A stretch of DNA of 64,000 nt from Anaerosporobacter mobilis DSM 15930 (GTDB lineage: Bacteria; Bacillota; Clostridia; Lachnospirales; Lachnospiraceae), in assembly GCF_900142955.1 (NCBI RefSeq), contig NZ_FRCP01000007.1:216910-280909 (forward strand), given 5' to 3'. Shown piece after piece: positions 9,428 through 18,154 of this stretch (position 1 is its first letter; each line of letters starts with the position of its first letter). Both the position numbers and the translations under genes were made by a program. The notes beneath the pieces were generated by a model. It saw nothing but the letters and a program-made list of their open reading frames with translations, ran no database searches and was not told the origin of the DNA.

Positions 9428-10036
9428 TTAAACTAGTAAAAATTGTATCTCTTTCTCCAAATCATACAATTCACCATTATTATACAATATTTTGTCACAA
9501 TTGTCACTAAAATCCTTATCACTCATTTGATTTTTTAGAATTGCATCAATTTTTGCTTCTGAATAGCCGCGGATATTCATTAATCTTTGCTTACGCACTT
9601 CTTCATCTACCGCTACATACCACACAGTATCACATAAATCACGATATCCTGCCTCAATCAATATAGCGGTTTCTATAACAATATAAGGAACTTGTTGCTC
9701 TTTCGTTTTGTTTTCATTAGCAAGCTTTATCTCTTCAATTACATCAAGAACACTTTCCATTACTAAGGGATGAATAAAGGAGTTCAGTTTCTTTAGTTTT
9801 TCTTTATCTGCAAAAACAATCTCACTTAATTTCTTGCGATTAATTTCACCGTTTTCACTAAGGATTTCATTACCAAAGTAAGAAACAATCCGATGGTACC
9901 CCTCTTCCCCTTTTTCATATAACTTTTTCGCAATATCATCTGTAATAATAAGATGTGCTCCATATTTTTTTTCTAAGATGTCGGCTACAGTTGACTTACC
10001 GCTGCCGACACCACCCATTAATCCAATTATCTTCAT
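9428..10036 (-). CDS. coaE: dephospho-CoA kinase
   Basis: It catalyses the last step of coenzyme A synthesis, phosphorylating the 3'-hydroxyl of dephospho-CoA. The 202-residue product starts MKIIGLMGGVGSGKST, placing the P-loop at residues 8-15. The IITDDIAK motif and the lid-like region with RQRLMNIRG are also present. The ATG at 10036 is chosen because the P-loop normally starts within ten residues of the start; the longer reading frame adds 17 residues. The candidate ribosome site GGAAGG is unusually far (about 13 bases). It lies 95 bases downstream of polA, a common clostridial pairing. Confidence 0.95.
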   Translation of the reverse strand: MKIIGLMGGVGSGKSTVADILEKKYGAHLIITDDIAKKLYEKGEEGYHRIVSYFGNEILSENGEINRKKLSEIVFADKEKLKKLNSFIHPLVMESVLDVIEEIKLANENKTKEQQVPYIVIETAILIEAGYRDLCDTVWYVAVDEEVRKQRLMNIRGYSEAKIDAILKNQMSDKDFSDNCDKILYNNGELYDLEKEIQFLLV

Positions 10037-10131
10037 AAACGAGTACGATTCCTTCCATATAGTAATCTGCACTTGCAAACTCATCATACATACATAGAAT
10101 ATAAATTGAGTCTACCAATTGCTTAAAAACG

Positions 10132-12819
10132 CTACTTCGCTTCGTACCAGTTGTTGCCTTGCTTAACTTCTACTTCAAGAGGTACATGAAGCGTTGCTGC
10201 TCCCTGCATCTCATCTTTCAGAATGTTTGCAACTTGTTCAATTTCATCTTTGTGTGTCTCGATTAATAATTCATCGTGGATTTGTAACAACAATCTAGAT
10301 TTTAACTTCAGATCTTTCAGTTTCTGATTTGTACGAATCATAGCAATTTTAATAATATCTGCCGCTGTACCTTGAATTGGTGAATTCATAGCAACGCGTT
10401 CCCCAAAAGAACGTTGCATGAAATTACTTGAGCTTAATTCTGGTATTGGCCTTCTTCTATTAAACAAGGAAGTAACATAGCCATTTTTCTTACCTTCTTC
10501 AACAAGATTATCAAGGAATTCCTTGACCCTTGGATACGTTTCAAAATACTTCTTAATATATACATCTGCTTCCTTCTTCGTTATATTAAGATCTTGACCA
10601 AGACTAAATGAACTAATTCCATATACAATCCCAAAGTTAACAGCTTTTGCATTACTACGTTGTGCATTCGTCACCTCATTAAGTGGTGTATGGAATACTT
10701 GTGATGCAGTTATTTTATGAATATCTTGTTCCTGTTTGTAAGCTTCAATAAGTCTCTCGTCATCAGACATATGAGCAAGAACACGTAATTCGATTTGCGA
10801 ATAATCCGCATCAAGGAATACATATCCATCTTCTGGTATGAAAACTTTACGGATCTGACGACCTAATTCCATACGTATTGGAATATTCTGAAGGTTTGGT
10901 TCTGTACTACTAATACGTCCTGTCGCCGTAATTGTTTGATTGAATTTACCATGGATACGATTATCCTCAGCAATATATGTTGCCAAACCATCTGCATACG
11001 TAGATTTTAATTTAGTTAATTGACGATATTCTAAGATTTCATCGATAACTGGGTCTTCGCTACGTAACTTCTCTAATACATCTGCCGATGTGGAATAGCC
11101 CGTCTTCGTCTTCTTAGCAAACGGCATGTGTAATTTTTCGAATAAGATGATTCCTAATTGCTTTGGCGAGTTAATATTAAACTCTTCCCCTGCATGTTCA
11201 TAAATCTTTTTCTCTAATTCTTTAATACGAACCTCTAACTGATCTCCATATTCCTTCAACGCTTCTTTATTAACGCGAATCCCTCTACATTCCATATCAT
11301 ATAGAGTATAGATGAGTGGCATCTCAATATCCACAAACAATTCCAAAGAATTTGCCTCATACAACTGTGTACTTAACTTCTCTAAAGCAAGATAGGCAAT
11401 GTAACTATGATAACATATAAAATTCTTATATACCTCTTTTTGGTTTTCAAAGACTTCTTTTTCCTTCGTCTTACCAAACAATTCTTCCCTTGAAGGAACC
11501 GTTATCTCTAGATAATCTCTTGCAATATCATCATAATGATAGGTGTCTTTTAGCGGGTTCATTACATAGGAAGCAAGCCCCATATCATAGATTTTACTGG
11601 TGCTCGTTGCTTGGATATATGGAAGCATTTCCTTTAGCGATACAGCCGATAGCATAATATTCTCTTCTATTATTGTATTTACTTGCTCAAGTATATATTC
11701 CACTGATACCACTTCATTAGCTGATAGATAATAACACGTATCCTCGGAATAGGTTACCGCTACCCCTACTATAGTACCTTCCAAACAAGCAAACATAAGA
11801 CCTACTCGGTCTGTACTAATTCCATCCGTAACGAGTTCTTTTAGGTCCCTAGCTTCTTTTAACGCTAGTATCGATTGGAAAATCTTCTCCGCTTCTTCTT
11901 TGGAAGTAACTTCTATGAATTTTTCTTCCAGCTTATCGTTACGACTCACGTCTCCTTCAAACTTATTATAAAGGCTTTTGAATTCGAAACGTTTGAATAA
12001 CGCAAATGCTTCTGGTGTGAAAAGGGAAGGCATCTTCGCTTCTTCTAAGGTATATTCAAGTTCACAATCTACTTTAATTGTTGCAAGATCTTTACTTAAC
12101 ACTGCCAAGTCGTAATGTTCACGTAAGGATTCTCGCGCTTTATTCGGCATAACTTCATCAATATGAGCATAGGCATTCTCTACCGTCTCAAATGCTGAAA
12201 GAATCTTAGCTGCTGTCTTTTCTCCAATACCAGGAACACCTGGTATATTATCCGATGCATCACCCATTAACCCTTTCAAATCAATAATCTGCGCAGGTGT
12301 AACTTGGTACTTCTCAACTACTTCCGCAGTATTGTAATTCTCGATCTCCGTTCCGCCCCGCTTTGTTTTCGGAATACGTATTAATATCGTATCGGATGCA
12401 AGCTGTAATAAATCTCGATCTCCAGAAACTAAAGAAACTTTCATTCCTTGTTCACTACATCTCGTAGCAATCGTTCCTAGAATATCATCGGCCTCATAAC
12501 CGGCTTTCTCAACAGTACGAATTCCCATAGCATGTAACACCTCTTTTAATAGCGGTATCTGCTCACGTAATTCATCTGGCATTCCTTTTCTAGTACCTTT
12601 ATATTCTGGATATTTGATATGGCGGAACGTTGGATGCTTCATATCAAACGCAACTGTTAGATACCCTGCTTGTTCTTCTTCTAATATTTTTAACATGATG
12701 TTAATAAATCCATAAATCGCATTTGTATGAATGCCTTCTGAATTAGTTAAATCTGGAACTCCATAAAAAGCACGATTTATAATACTATTTCCATCTATCA
12801 ATACAATTTTATCACTCAT
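10132..12819 (-). CDS. polA: DNA polymerase I
   Basis: An 895-residue replication and repair polymerase. The N-terminal 5'-nuclease domain (about 1-290) begins with KIVLIDGNS and includes GLMGDASDNIPG and GIGEKTA. The middle domain (about 310-480) lacks the usual acidic exonuclease residues, so proofreading is probably absent, as in Bacillus enzymes. The C-terminal polymerase domain has DADYSQIELR (motif A), KAVNFGIVYG (motif B, the O-helix) and QIHDELLIE (motif C). An AAAGGA site precedes the ATG. It is probably co-transcribed with coaE. Confidence 0.97.
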   Translation of the reverse strand: MSDKIVLIDGNSIINRAFYGVPDLTNSEGIHTNAIYGFINIMLKILEEEQAGYLTVAFDMKHPTFRHIKYPEYKGTRKGMPDELREQIPLLKEVLHAMGIRTVEKAGYEADDILGTIATRCSEQGMKVSLVSGDRDLLQLASDTILIRIPKTKRGGTEIENYNTAEVVEKYQVTPAQIIDLKGLMGDASDNIPGVPGIGEKTAAKILSAFETVENAYAHIDEVMPNKARESLREHYDLAVLSKDLATIKVDCELEYTLEEAKMPSLFTPEAFALFKRFEFKSLYNKFEGDVSRNDKLEEKFIEVTSKEEAEKIFQSILALKEARDLKELVTDGISTDRVGLMFACLEGTIVGVAVTYSEDTCYYLSANEVVSVEYILEQVNTIIEENIMLSAVSLKEMLPYIQATSTSKIYDMGLASYVMNPLKDTYHYDDIARDYLEITVPSREELFGKTKEKEVFENQKEVYKNFICYHSYIAYLALEKLSTQLYEANSLELFVDIEMPLIYTLYDMECRGIRVNKEALKEYGDQLEVRIKELEKKIYEHAGEEFNINSPKQLGIILFEKLHMPFAKKTKTGYSTSADVLEKLRSEDPVIDEILEYRQLTKLKSTYADGLATYIAEDNRIHGKFNQTITATGRISSTEPNLQNIPIRMELGRQIRKVFIPEDGYVFLDADYSQIELRVLAHMSDDERLIEAYKQEQDIHKITASQVFHTPLNEVTNAQRSNAKAVNFGIVYGISSFSLGQDLNITKKEADVYIKKYFETYPRVKEFLDNLVEEGKKNGYVTSLFNRRRPIPELSSSNFMQRSFGERVAMNSPIQGTAADIIKIAMIRTNQKLKDLKLKSRLLLQIHDELLIETHKDEIEQVANILKDEMQGAATLHVPLEVEVKQGNNWYEAK

Positions 12820-12897
12820 TTTGTTAATTCCTTTCCACGTCCAACTCTTATAATCTATATTAATCTGACATCTACATATTAATATGCTACATCGATT

Positions 12898-13467
12898 TTA
12901 TTTTAAATCTTCCTTTATACCGCTATTATTATTGATTGGCTTACCAGTAATACCGCTTTTAATATCAATGATATTATTTGCTTGGCGTTCTAAAATATAT
13001 TCCATCATCTCTTCATAATGCTTCTCAATTTCTTTATTCAACATAGTCTGTTTGTCCAAAAAATAATAATACTCCATAAAATACGTACTTTCTTCTAGAT
13101 TTTCATCTGGAGCCTCTAGCTCGGTTACTGCACTTGGATTTATATTCAACATAATACAAAACACACAACAAATAATTACATAAATCATTCTCTTACGTAC
13201 ATAATTGAGTCTTGCTCTACGTATTCTCTCCTCCGACTTACGTAATGATTTTTCAAAATCAATGTGCAAATTACCTGATAAATTCTTATCTTCATCAAGT
13301 TGTTTCATACCAGTTAGGAGCGTAAAATAAACTTCTAATTCTTCTTTGCAATCCGAACAATATTCGATATGCTCTAAAAATTCTTCTAATTGATCGACAT
13401 CTAATTTGTCATTAATGTATGGCATAATTAGATCTTGTGCTTCTTTGCAAGTCATATTATTAAACAT
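12898..13467 (-). CDS. zinc-finger (zf-HC2) anti-sigma-like membrane protein
   Basis: The 189-residue product has an N-terminal zf-HC2-type finger: TCKEAQ, then HIEYCSDCKEE (HxxxCxxC). A basic stretch and one membrane segment (YVIICCVFCIMLNI) sit near residue 115, followed by an extracytoplasmic tail. This layout matches membrane anti-sigma factors, but no ECF sigma gene lies next to it, so that role is inferred. The start is ambiguous: the ATG at 13467 has GGAAAGG close by, and another ATG four codons later has it 12-13 bases away. Confidence 0.75.
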   Translation of the reverse strand: MFNNMTCKEAQDLIMPYINDKLDVDQLEEFLEHIEYCSDCKEELEVYFTLLTGMKQLDEDKNLSGNLHIDFEKSLRKSEERIRRARLNYVRKRMIYVIICCVFCIMLNINPSAVTELEAPDENLEESTYFMEYYYFLDKQTMLNKEIEKHYEEMMEYILERQANNIIDIKSGITGKPINNNSGIKEDLK

Positions 13468-13650
13468 ACTCCTTTCCAAAGTCCTTATTATCTTAGTTAC
13501 CTAAATAATAATTTCCAAATGCCAATGATACCATTCTGATAATTGGCTTTACCTATATAATAACACGAACACTACTTTTTAAAAAGGAATTATTTCATTA
13601 AATTCATACATCACAAATAATTACCTTATAGTATTCTCTCTCTAGTACGA

Positions 13651-13695
13651 AAAATCCGCATTAAAATATTTGTTTAACAAATACTCTAATGCGGA
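13651..13695 (-). terminator. terminator after tRNA-Leu
   Basis: TCCGCATTA / TAATGCGGA stem with a further inner stem and a following TTTTT on the minus strand, about 20 bases past the tRNA 3' end. Confidence 0.85.
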
Positions 13696-13714
13696 ACTTA
13701 ATCATCTCATTATA

Positions 13715-13797
13715 TGCCGGCAGTGGGACTTGAACCCACACGGCGTTGCCACCAACAGATTTTGAGTCTGCCTCGTCTGCCATTCCGACATGCCGGC
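13715..13797 (-). tRNA. tRNA-Leu (anticodon CAA)
   Basis: The 83-nt gene folds as a class II tRNA. The 7-bp acceptor stem is GCCGGCA/TGCCGGC, the anticodon stem CAGA/TCTG encloses loop CTCAAAA (anticodon CAA, reading UUG), and a long variable arm is present. The T arm is GTGGG-TTCAAGT-CCCAC, and the discriminator is A, as expected for leucine. CCA is not encoded, so it must be added after transcription. A possible promoter (TTGATA, 17 bp, TTATCA) lies just upstream. Confidence 0.95.
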
Positions 13798-13954
13798 TTT
13801 TTATTCACACTCATAATTATGTATGAATATTTGATAACAATATTCCAAAGCTGCTATCAACAAATTTATGATACCATATTAAAAAGAAAAATGCAAGTGA
13901 ATTTTTCAAAATTTTCATGCAATACCGAAAATTCAACCATATTAAACTTAACAC

Positions 13955-13983
13955 TTGACAATATTTACTATCAATTGTATTAT
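13955..13983 (+). promoter_or_regulatory. sigma-A promoter of the GntR/ABC operon
   Basis: -35 TTGACA (13955-13960), 17-bp spacer, -10 TATTAT (13978-13983), upstream of the GntR gene. Confidence 0.8.
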
Positions 13984-13984
13984 T

Positions 13985-14002
13985 GTATTAACCACTTAAT
14001 AC
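13985..14002. promoter_or_regulatory. putative GntR operator
   Basis: An inverted repeat GTATTAA-CCAC-TTAATAC covers the expected transcription start, two bases after the -10 box. The position suits autorepression by the adjacent YtrA-type regulator. Binding is inferred. Confidence 0.55.
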
Positions 14003-14039
14003 AGTGATACAATCCAATTAATAAAGGAGGCGATACATT

Positions 14040-14426
14040 TTGAGTTTTGAACTAAACAGTGAAAAACCAGTATATCTGCAAATCATGGAACAAATCGAAC
14101 GGGACATTCTCTCTGGCAAATACAAACCCGGGGACAAATTTCCTTCCGTACGCGAACTTGCTGCTCATGCAATGGTAAATCCAAATACGATGCAAAAAGC
14201 ACTTGCAGAACTAGAAAGAAATGGGCTCGTCTATTCACAAAGAACAAGCGGGCGTTTTATAACTGATAATAAGGAGTTGTTAGAAACTATGAAACGAGAA
14301 ATTGCCAAAAAAGAGGTACAGGATTTTATTACACACATGAAGACTCTTGGTTTCACTGACCAGGAAATTCAGAGATTTGTTGCAGCAGAAACAGCACAAT
14401 CTTCAGATCACATAGCCAAACTGTGA
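14040..14426 (+). CDS. GntR family regulator, YtrA type
   Basis: A 128-residue regulator with an N-terminal winged helix (PVYLQIMEQIERDILSGKY, then PSVRELAAHAMVNPNTMQKA). The short C-terminal dimerisation helix pair is characteristic of the YtrA subfamily, which controls ABC transporter operons. The start is an uncommon TTG, supported by AAGGAGG 9-15 bases upstream and by the family N-terminus. It is first in a three-gene operon with an ABC ATPase and permease. An inverted repeat at its own promoter suggests autoregulation. The inducing ligand is unknown. Confidence 0.92.
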   Translation: MSFELNSEKPVYLQIMEQIERDILSGKYKPGDKFPSVRELAAHAMVNPNTMQKALAELERNGLVYSQRTSGRFITDNKELLETMKREIAKKEVQDFITHMKTLGFTDQEIQRFVAAETAQSSDHIAKL

Positions 14427-14481
14427 AACAACGAAACTCTAAACGATAGCAATTAGAACCCATTTAGAAAGGACGAAATCT

Positions 14482-15216
14482 ATGAAACCATATAATACAG
14501 ATTCATCAGATATCATATTGACCTGCGACTCTGTCTGCAAGTCTTTTCAAAACATTCATGCTCTATCGAATGTTACGCTAACGCTTAATCGTGGTAAAAT
14601 CATCGGTTTATTAGGTGCAAATGGAAGTGGGAAATCTACCCTTCTCAAGTTGATTAACGGCTTACTTGTACCAGACAAAGGAGAAATCATGATAGGCGGT
14701 CACACACCTGGCGTAGAAACTAAAAAAATAGTATCCTATCTTCCTGATGCAACGTATCTTAGTAGCTATATGACCGCCGAGCAAATTATAGATTTCTTTG
14801 CTGATTTTTATAGCGATTTTGATAGCAAGAAGGCTTTTGAGATGCTAAAACTACTTAATCTAAAACCTGAGATGAAGATGAAATCAATGTCAAAAGGTAT
14901 GAAAGAAAAATTACAACTCCTTCTAGTCATGAGCCGTAACGCCATGCTCTATTGTCTCGACGAACCTATCGGCGGAGTTGACCCTGCTACAAGAGACTAT
15001 ATTCTAAGCACAATAATAACAAACTACTCAGAGGATGCTACTGTACTAATCTCTACTCATCTGATAACCGAAATTGAAATGATTTTAGACGAAGCTATCT
15101 TTTTAAACAACGGAACGGTAATGCTTCACGAAAGCGCAGATAGCATTCGCAACGACAATCATATGACAATTGATTCTTATTTTAGGGAGGTGTTTCGATG
15201 TATACCAAATTATTAA
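14482..15216 (+). CDS. ABC transporter ATP-binding protein
   Basis: A 244-residue nucleotide-binding subunit. It has Walker A GANGSGKST (about 45-53), a degenerate signature SMSKGMKEKL instead of LSGGQ, Walker B YCLDEPIGGVD and the switch histidine in STHL. The degenerate signature and pairing with a small permease are typical of YtrB-like ABC-2 exporters. It overlaps the start of the permease gene by 19 bases, suggesting translational coupling. The substrate is unknown; related YtrABC systems respond to cell-wall antibiotics, which is only suggestive. Confidence 0.92.
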   Translation: MKPYNTDSSDIILTCDSVCKSFQNIHALSNVTLTLNRGKIIGLLGANGSGKSTLLKLINGLLVPDKGEIMIGGHTPGVETKKIVSYLPDATYLSSYMTAEQIIDFFADFYSDFDSKKAFEMLKLLNLKPEMKMKSMSKGMKEKLQLLLVMSRNAMLYCLDEPIGGVDPATRDYILSTIITNYSEDATVLISTHLITEIEMILDEAIFLNNGTVMLHESADSIRNDNHMTIDSYFREVFRCIPNY

Positions 15217-15974
15217 AACATGAATGCAAAGCTAACTTACGCTACTTGATTCCATTATACATCATATTATTCTTCACTACAATCACGGTAATAGGTCTTA
15301 GCTATATAACATTTATTACTGATAAGTTACCATTCATAACAAATTTATTCTTTTTCGGATATATCCTAAGTTTGATTTTGTTGTCTGCTTTTACAATCGT
15401 CCTAGTAATCTACCGTTTTTACAAGAACTTTATGACTGGAGAAGGTTATCTAATGTTTACCTTACCAGCAAGTACACATGCGCTAATACTATCAAAACTA
15501 ACTACTGCTATGCTTAGCATAATTGTTACTTTTTTCTTGGTATTCGCTAGCATCTTCCTTGTAGGTAATACCGTTTCTCGCTCAGTTCATTTAGATATAC
15601 CAATGCAATCTTTCTCCTTATCAAACTATGTAGATCATCTTGGTATAGGGAATATATTCTATTTAATTATCTTAGTGATTTTAGCGATAGCATTACAGAC
15701 CTTATTCTACTATTTATGCATATCAATTGGCCAGATGATTACCCAAAACAAACTAATAGGCTCCCTAATTGCATATATTGCACTCAGTACGATATTACAA
15801 GTTGTTGCTTTAATTGCAATTGTGCCGATAGGAATACTTGTGAAGGATCCTAATAATATACTTTCATACATTCACATCCTTTTACCTATTATGATACTTG
15901 GTTCTATATTCATTACAGTAATCTTCTATTTAGGTATTCATTATATTCTAAAAAAGAAATTAAATCTTGAATAG
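15198..15974 (+). CDS. ABC-2 type permease subunit
   Basis: A 258-residue integral membrane protein with about six hydrophobic segments (near residues 16-36, 45-70, 100-120, 150-170, 185-215 and 230-250) and a lysine-rich C-terminus. No known catalytic motif is present. It starts inside the last codons of the ATPase gene with its own AGGGAGG, so the two subunits are coupled. It is presumed to form the transmembrane half of the GntR-controlled transporter. Confidence 0.85.
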   Translation: MYTKLLKHECKANLRYLIPLYIILFFTTITVIGLSYITFITDKLPFITNLFFFGYILSLILLSAFTIVLVIYRFYKNFMTGEGYLMFTLPASTHALILSKLTTAMLSIIVTFFLVFASIFLVGNTVSRSVHLDIPMQSFSLSNYVDHLGIGNIFYLIILVILAIALQTLFYYLCISIGQMITQNKLIGSLIAYIALSTILQVVALIAIVPIGILVKDPNNILSYIHILLPIMILGSIFITVIFYLGIHYILKKKLNLE

Positions 15975-15978
15975 TATC

Positions 15979-16028
15979 AAAAAAAGACTTATATGGACCA
16001 TACTTGAATATGCCCACATAAGTCTTTT
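15979..16028 (+). terminator. terminator of the GntR/ABC operon
   Basis: An AAAGACTTAT / ATAAGTCTTT stem with a T-rich tail begins 4 bases after the permease stop. Confidence 0.8.
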
Positions 16029-16064
16029 CTCTATATTCTTCTTTAATATTCTCAATATTCTTCT

Positions 16065-16144
16065 TTTTATAGTTCTTCTTTATTATAGTTCTTCTTTATT
16101 ATAGTTCTTCTTCATTATAGCTCTTTTTACTATTGTCCTTTAAT
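16065..16144. repeat. 16-bp tandem repeat array
   Basis: About five head-to-tail copies of TATTATAGTTCTTCTT. Three are identical (16081-16128) and the outer two diverge. The array touches the stop codon of the sigma-like gene and separates the two convergent transcription units. Confidence 0.85.
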
Positions 16145-17028
16145 TATTTTTCTTCCTCATCATTTGAAACAGATAACGCATCTTTTGCTAACTCCATAAT
16201 ATCTGCTATCTCTGATTTTTCTAATTTAGTGAACTCCACTAATTCATCTAGTGTTGCTTCTCTACCAAACTCTTCTGCTAAATCTTTCACACAACTACTA
16301 ATGAAATTAATCTTCTCAACAATACGATTTTCCAAGATCTTATCATCTTGTTGTTCGTGAATTACGAATTCCATACTTTCGCGAATTCGGTTTACTATAT
16401 ATTCCAGCGTATCAGGAATAGATTCTGTTGGCACACGATTAGCTCCAGTGCAGATTTCTTCTAAAGCAGTCATTAATCCAATATTACCTTCCTGGATTAA
16501 ATCACCAACAAAAAGCCCTTTCCCCCTATAACTCCTTGCAATATCTACCACTTCTCGAAGATGAAGCTCAAGAAGTCTTTCCTTAGCAGAACGATTTCCT
16601 TTTCGTAATGAATTGATAAGCATATTCATTTCACCATCAACCTTAGGACATATGGCTTCTAGATCCTCTAGATACATCTTTATATAGGAAGCCTCTTCCT
16701 TCTCGAATCGTTCTTCTCTCTCTTTTAATTCATGTAATGCCTTCTTACTTTCTTCGTCTAGATATTCTTGTTCATTATCGCTCTCAGTGGCATTATCTAT
16801 TGAAGTTATATTAACATCTTCATCATTAGCTTTAATATTACGAATATATCCTTGAATTCTAATCTGATTTGCAGCAAGATATTCATATACATGTCCCATC
16901 TGTTCGGCAGTAAATGCAGAGTCATCAAGCAACTCCTTAATCTCGTCCATCGTAATTATATTATCTTGCGCTTTAGCTAAATCAACTATGGCAGCTAACA
17001 TAGCTAAGAAATTCTCTTTATCTTGCAT
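16144..17028 (-). CDS. sigma-70-like protein lacking region 4
   Basis: A 294-residue protein. Residues about 1-65 resemble sigma region 1.1 (AEQMGHVYEYLAANQIRI). An acidic, charged linker follows. Residues ~145-190 match sigma region 2 (NRSAKERLLELHLREVV, then DLIQEGNIGLMTALE). The C-terminal part resembles region 3 (LAEEFGREATLDELVEFTKL). No region 4 helix-turn-helix follows, and the aromatic-rich -10 recognition part of region 2.4 is not evident. It could bind core RNA polymerase or anti-sigma proteins without acting as a normal sigma factor. The start at 17028 has no strong ribosome site. Confidence 0.75.
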   Translation of the reverse strand: MQDKENFLAMLAAIVDLAKAQDNIITMDEIKELLDDSAFTAEQMGHVYEYLAANQIRIQGYIRNIKANDEDVNITSIDNATESDNEQEYLDEESKKALHELKEREERFEKEEASYIKMYLEDLEAICPKVDGEMNMLINSLRKGNRSAKERLLELHLREVVDIARSYRGKGLFVGDLIQEGNIGLMTALEEICTGANRVPTESIPDTLEYIVNRIRESMEFVIHEQQDDKILENRIVEKINFISSCVKDLAEEFGREATLDELVEFTKLEKSEIADIMELAKDALSVSNDEEEK

Positions 17029-17111
17029 CCTTTTATTACTCCTCTATATTATTATGAAAAGTCTATCCCTATTTAGAGCTATATCCTTCATAGTCATAAA
17101 CTTTTAATCAC

Positions 17112-17320
17112 TTATTCTAACCGTAACTCCACCAATTTCCTTATTTGCTCTATTTTATTCTTGATTATCTTTTTATTAATTTTCTCTTCAAGATTTATTC
17201 CAAGCATTTCGCTTAGACCTAATAAGTGAATTGCAATATCAGCTAATTCTTCCTTCAAAGCCTCCATATGTTTTCTATAAGCTTCAAATACTTACACCAT
17301 AAAGAAGGCAAAATGGTATG
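17112..17320 (-). pseudogene. MazG-like nucleotide pyrophosphohydrolase remnant
   Basis: The minus strand encodes MLAYHFAFFMV, a TAA stop, then VFEAYRKH and MEALKEELADIAIHLLG followed by a lysine-rich tail. The EAYRK..KEELADIAI..LLGL pattern matches the C-terminal half of MazG-like NTP pyrophosphohydrolases. The first catalytic ExxE pair is missing and the frame is interrupted, so this looks like a decayed gene. The part after the last ATG (17112-17267) could still encode 51 residues but has no clear ribosome site. Confidence 0.6.
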
Positions 17321-17391
17321 CTAACATTATTGTATCAAAGAAACGACTTTTTGGCTATATCTTTTAATTTCCTGATTATCTTACATTTTCT

Positions 17392-17420
17392 TTGACAACA
17401 GTTATTTTTTCTATTATCAT
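17392..17420 (+). promoter_or_regulatory. sigma-A promoter of the cyclophilin gene
   Basis: -35 TTGACA (17392-17397), 17-bp spacer, -10 TATCAT (17415-17420). Confidence 0.75.
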
Positions 17421-17431
17421 ATACATAGCAT

Positions 17432-17460
17432 TGCCAAATATGTAAATAATGTATATGGCA
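17432..17460. promoter_or_regulatory. 29-bp imperfect palindrome in the cyclophilin leader
   Basis: TGCCA arms and AT-rich inner halves are symmetric around about 17446, just downstream of the expected transcription start. It may be an operator or a leader hairpin. Confidence 0.4.
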
Positions 17461-17494
17461 GTTATCTATCAATCACAAGAAAGAAGGAACAAAA

Positions 17495-18019
17495 ATGGCA
17501 GAAAAAAATCCTATTGTAACATTTGAATTAGAAACTGGTGGAATTATCAAAGTAGAACTGTATCCTGAAATCGCACCAAACACAGTAAACAATTTTATCT
17601 CTTTAGTAAATAAAGGTTACTATAACGGTTTAATCTTCCACCGTGTAATTAAAGGTTTCATGATCCAAGGTGGTTGTCCTGACGGAACTGGTATGGGTGG
17701 CCCAGGTTACTCAATCAAAGGTGAGTTCGCATCGAACGGATTTGACAATAACTTAAATCATACAGAAGGCGTTATCTCTATGGCTCGCTCACAGATGCCA
17801 AACTCAGCAGGTTCACAATTTTTCATTATGCACAAAAACTCACCTCACCTAGATGGCGCTTATGCTGCTTTCGGTAAAGTAATTGAAGGTATGGATGTAG
17901 TAAATGAAATCGCTGATACTCAAACAGATTATTCTGATAGACCAACTCATGATCAAGTTATGAAATCAGTAACAGTTGATACATTCGGTGTTGATTATCC
18001 AGAACCAGAAAAATACTAA
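17495..18019 (+). CDS. peptidyl-prolyl cis-trans isomerase, cyclophilin type
   Basis: A 174-residue cytosolic cyclophilin with no signal peptide. Motifs include VNNFISLVNKGYYNGLIFHRVIKGF around residues 31-55 (catalytic Arg in FHRV), MIQGGCPDGTGMGGPGY, SMARSQMPNSAGSQFFI and LDGAYAAFGKV. It catalyses proline isomerisation during protein folding. A GAAAGAAGG site precedes the ATG. It is a single-gene unit with its own consensus promoter and a strong terminator. Confidence 0.95.
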   Translation: MAEKNPIVTFELETGGIIKVELYPEIAPNTVNNFISLVNKGYYNGLIFHRVIKGFMIQGGCPDGTGMGGPGYSIKGEFASNGFDNNLNHTEGVISMARSQMPNSAGSQFFIMHKNSPHLDGAYAAFGKVIEGMDVVNEIADTQTDYSDRPTHDQVMKSVTVDTFGVDYPEPEKY

Positions 18020-18082
18020 TATTATTTAAGCATAGAATTAAAGAATGTTTTATGTAATAGCAGGTAATTACTATTACATAGC

Positions 18083-18126
18083 AATCCCCTCATATAGAGA
18101 GTTTTATCTCAACATGAGGGGATTTT
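18083..18126 (+). terminator. terminator of the cyclophilin gene
   Basis: Perfect AATCCCCTCAT / ATGAGGGGATT stem followed by TTTT. Confidence 0.9.
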
Positions 18127-18154
18127 ACTATATTTATCATTATAAGATACTTTG

